Part shown: one piece after another, positions 6,202-6,852 of the stretch
Numbering within the stretch: position 1 is the stretch's first letter
Layout of the letters: the number at the start of each line of letters is the position of its first letter
Assembly (NCBI GenBank): GCA_022710665.1
Contig: JAKLGN010000072.1
Span: 1 to 6,852 of the forward strand
From: Methanoregula sp.
GTDB taxonomy: Archaea > Halobacteriota > Methanomicrobia > Methanomicrobiales > Methanospirillaceae
Direction of reading: 5' to 3'
DNA: 6,852 nt
The notes under the pieces: generated by a model
Told to the model about the DNA's origin: nothing
What the model saw: the letters and a program-made list of their open reading frames with translations, nothing else
The model's database searches: none
Position numbers and translations under genes: made by a program

Positions 6202-6358
6202 GGTAATTATGAGAGTTACCCCCTCTCTCCCCCATTGGGGGAGGCAGTCCAAGGGGGAGCGCCCCCTTGACCCCCGCTTTAAAGGATAGTATTCAAACAA
6301 CATTCTTGCCCAGCGAAGCCTTGATGAGGGAGCTGAGTGACTCCCGCATGGGGTGGGC
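6202..6358. repeat. Hairpin-rich non-coding region, possible mobile-derived or RNA element
   Basis: From the aIF-1A-like stop to the next small ORF (6143-6485) I see no convincing gene. The region holds stacked inverted repeats: GGTAA/TTACC (6202-6206/6216-6220), CTCCCCC/GGGGGAG with a 3-base loop (6227-6233/6237-6243), CAAGGGGG/CCCCCTTG with a 4-base loop (6250-6257/6262-6269), and GCCCA/TGGGC (6308-6312/6354-6358) enclosing GGGAG/CTCCC (6328-6332/6341-6345). The two G/C-run hairpins are strong and symmetrical, like those in dispersed intergenic repeats or miniature elements. No target-site duplication or terminal repeat is clear, so the boundaries are approximate. A structured RNA is the alternative. 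Confidence 0.4.
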
Positions 6359-6448
6359 TTGTTCAAATTTTTATGAATGATTCCGGGATAGGGCAGTTTC
6401 CACAACGATGCAGATAATCCCATAGAGGGACAATTCCCAAACTCTCAC

Positions 6449-6463
6449 TTTTTTGTATACTAT
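6449..6463 (+). promoter_or_regulatory. TATA-like promoter element before the small ORF and DJ-1/PfpI gene
   Basis: A T6 run followed by GTATACTA forms the most AT-rich, TATA-like stretch before the last gene. Counting about 26 bases downstream puts the transcription start near 6483-6486, at or just before the ATG of the 26-residue ORF. Pattern only. Confidence 0.4.
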
Positions 6464-6485
6464 TCCACGAATCAGGAAGGGTGGA

Positions 6486-6566
6486 ATGTTCATTGCTCGC
6501 GGGTCTGCAGAAAAAGCCGGACGCCTGTTCCGAAACATGGATTATCCGGAAGAAGACCAATGGTGA
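6486..6566 (+). CDS. Possible 26-residue small protein coupled to the DJ-1/PfpI gene
   Basis: ATG at 6486 to TGA at 6564-6566. The peptide begins MFIARGSAEKAGRLF and ends in an acidic YPEEDQW. It is amphipathic-looking, and I do not recognise it. A purine-rich site (AGGAAGGGTGG, 6474-6484) lies immediately upstream. The stop codon falls inside the ribosome binding site of the next gene (6562-6568), a layout that suits translational coupling or a leader peptide. Coding potential cannot be judged at this length. Confidence 0.3.
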   Translation: MFIARGSAEKAGRLFRNMDYPEEDQW

Positions 6567-6568
6567 TC
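6562..6568 (+). promoter_or_regulatory. Ribosome binding site of the DJ-1/PfpI gene
   Basis: GGTGATC is a seven-base match to the complement of the archaeal 16S 3' end, two bases before the ATG at 6571. It fixes that start. Confidence 0.7.
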
Positions 6569-6570
6569 GT

Positions 6571-6852
6571 ATGAGCACACTTTATTTGTATATCATCGAC
6601 ACACTCTCCGACTGGGAGCCCGGTCATGTCCTTGCAGAACTGCGGTCGGGGCGGTACCTGAAGGATCCGGCACTGAAATACAACGTCGTGTTGTGTGGAC
6701 GGACTCCGGATACCGTAACTACCATGGGGGGAATCCACATGACCCCTGATATCCTGGTAAGTGATATCCGGCCGGTTCCAGGGGATGTAGTCGTCCTGCC
6801 CGGCGCTGACACCTGGCTTGATTCTAAACAGGAACCGGTCATTGCAAAGGTC
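6571..6852 (+). CDS. DJ-1/PfpI-family (class I glutamine amidotransferase-like) protein, N-terminal part
   Basis: The frame is open from ATG 6571 to the window edge, 94 codons. The N-terminus LYLYIIDTLSDWEPGHVLAEL, then TMGGIHMTPDI and VVVLPGADTWL match the YdeA/YoaZ-like branch of the DJ-1/PfpI superfamily as I know it. That branch has an alpha/beta flavodoxin-like fold and a reactive cysteine in a nucleophile elbow. LPGADTW has Ala where LPGGDTW is common. The catalytic cysteine would lie beyond the window, so activity cannot be assessed. Members include proteases, chaperones, glyoxalases and amidotransferase-like proteins; this branch is often of unknown function. The start is set by GGTGATC. 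It may share a transcript with the 26-residue ORF just upstream. Confidence 0.8.
   Translation, partial: MSTLYLYIIDTLSDWEPGHVLAELRSGRYLKDPALKYNVVLCGRTPDTVTTMGGIHMTPDILVSDIRPVPGDVVVLPGADTWLDSKQEPVIAKV

Noticed and set aside
6187..6578. Minus-strand open frames of 71-78 codons over the hairpin region
   Set aside because: They run through inverted repeats, have no start signals and give unrecognisable products.
1..6852. CRISPR array, tRNA, rRNA, insertion sequence or defence system
   Set aside because: No regularly spaced direct repeats, cloverleaf-like sequences, transposase motifs or defence-type domains were seen on either strand.

Overview
The window reads as the chromosome of a GC-rich methanogenic archaeon. 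An order-Methanomicrobiales relative (Methanoregula or Methanosphaerula type) is my best guess. The archaeal call rests on a recognisable archaeal/eukaryal-type initiation factor 1A, TATA-like boxes upstream of genes, ribosome binding sites that complement an archaeal 16S 3' end (GGTGATC, AGGAG), and a tetrapyrrole operon of the kind that supplies siroheme, cobamides and F430. The order-level guess is inference from gene content and style, not a database result.

Layout. Positions 1-344 hold the 3' end of a flavodoxin-like or NADPH-dependent FMN reductase-like gene. A 96-base gap follows, with a TATA-like box inside a perfect 7-bp inverted repeat. Next comes a tight plus-strand operon: hemB (441-1406), hemL (1411-2664), hemC (2655-3548), a cobA-type uroporphyrinogen-III methyltransferase (3545-4309) and a PsiE-family membrane protein (4306-4752). 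The four junctions are a 4-base gap, a 10-base overlap and two ATGA overlaps. A small minus-strand ORF (4758-5012) converges on psiE. A plus-strand lipoprotein of unknown function (5005-5802) is followed by a divergent aIF-1A homologue (core 5876-6142) that has no ATG or GTG in its intergenic region. About 340-430 bases of non-coding, hairpin-rich DNA follow. The window ends with a possible 26-residue ORF and the start of a DJ-1/PfpI-family gene (6571 to the window end).

How the genes work together. HemL makes 5-aminolevulinate from glutamate-1-semialdehyde. HemB condenses two of these to porphobilinogen. HemC polymerises four porphobilinogens to hydroxymethylbilane. CobA methylates uroporphyrinogen III to precorrin-2, the branch point to siroheme, cobamides and F430. 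The step between HemC and CobA (HemD) is not encoded in the window, nor is glutamyl-tRNA reductase (HemA). The PsiE-like membrane protein lies where hemD often lies and is translationally coupled to cobA.

Most interesting points: the uncertain start of hemB (conserved N-terminal residues are encoded in frame upstream of the first ATG, beginning with an ATT codon, next to a T5C4 run); the aIF-1A-like gene with no conventional start; the inverted repeat over the operon's TATA-like box; and the structured region at 6202-6358. I see no CRISPR array, tRNA, rRNA, transposase or defence system.
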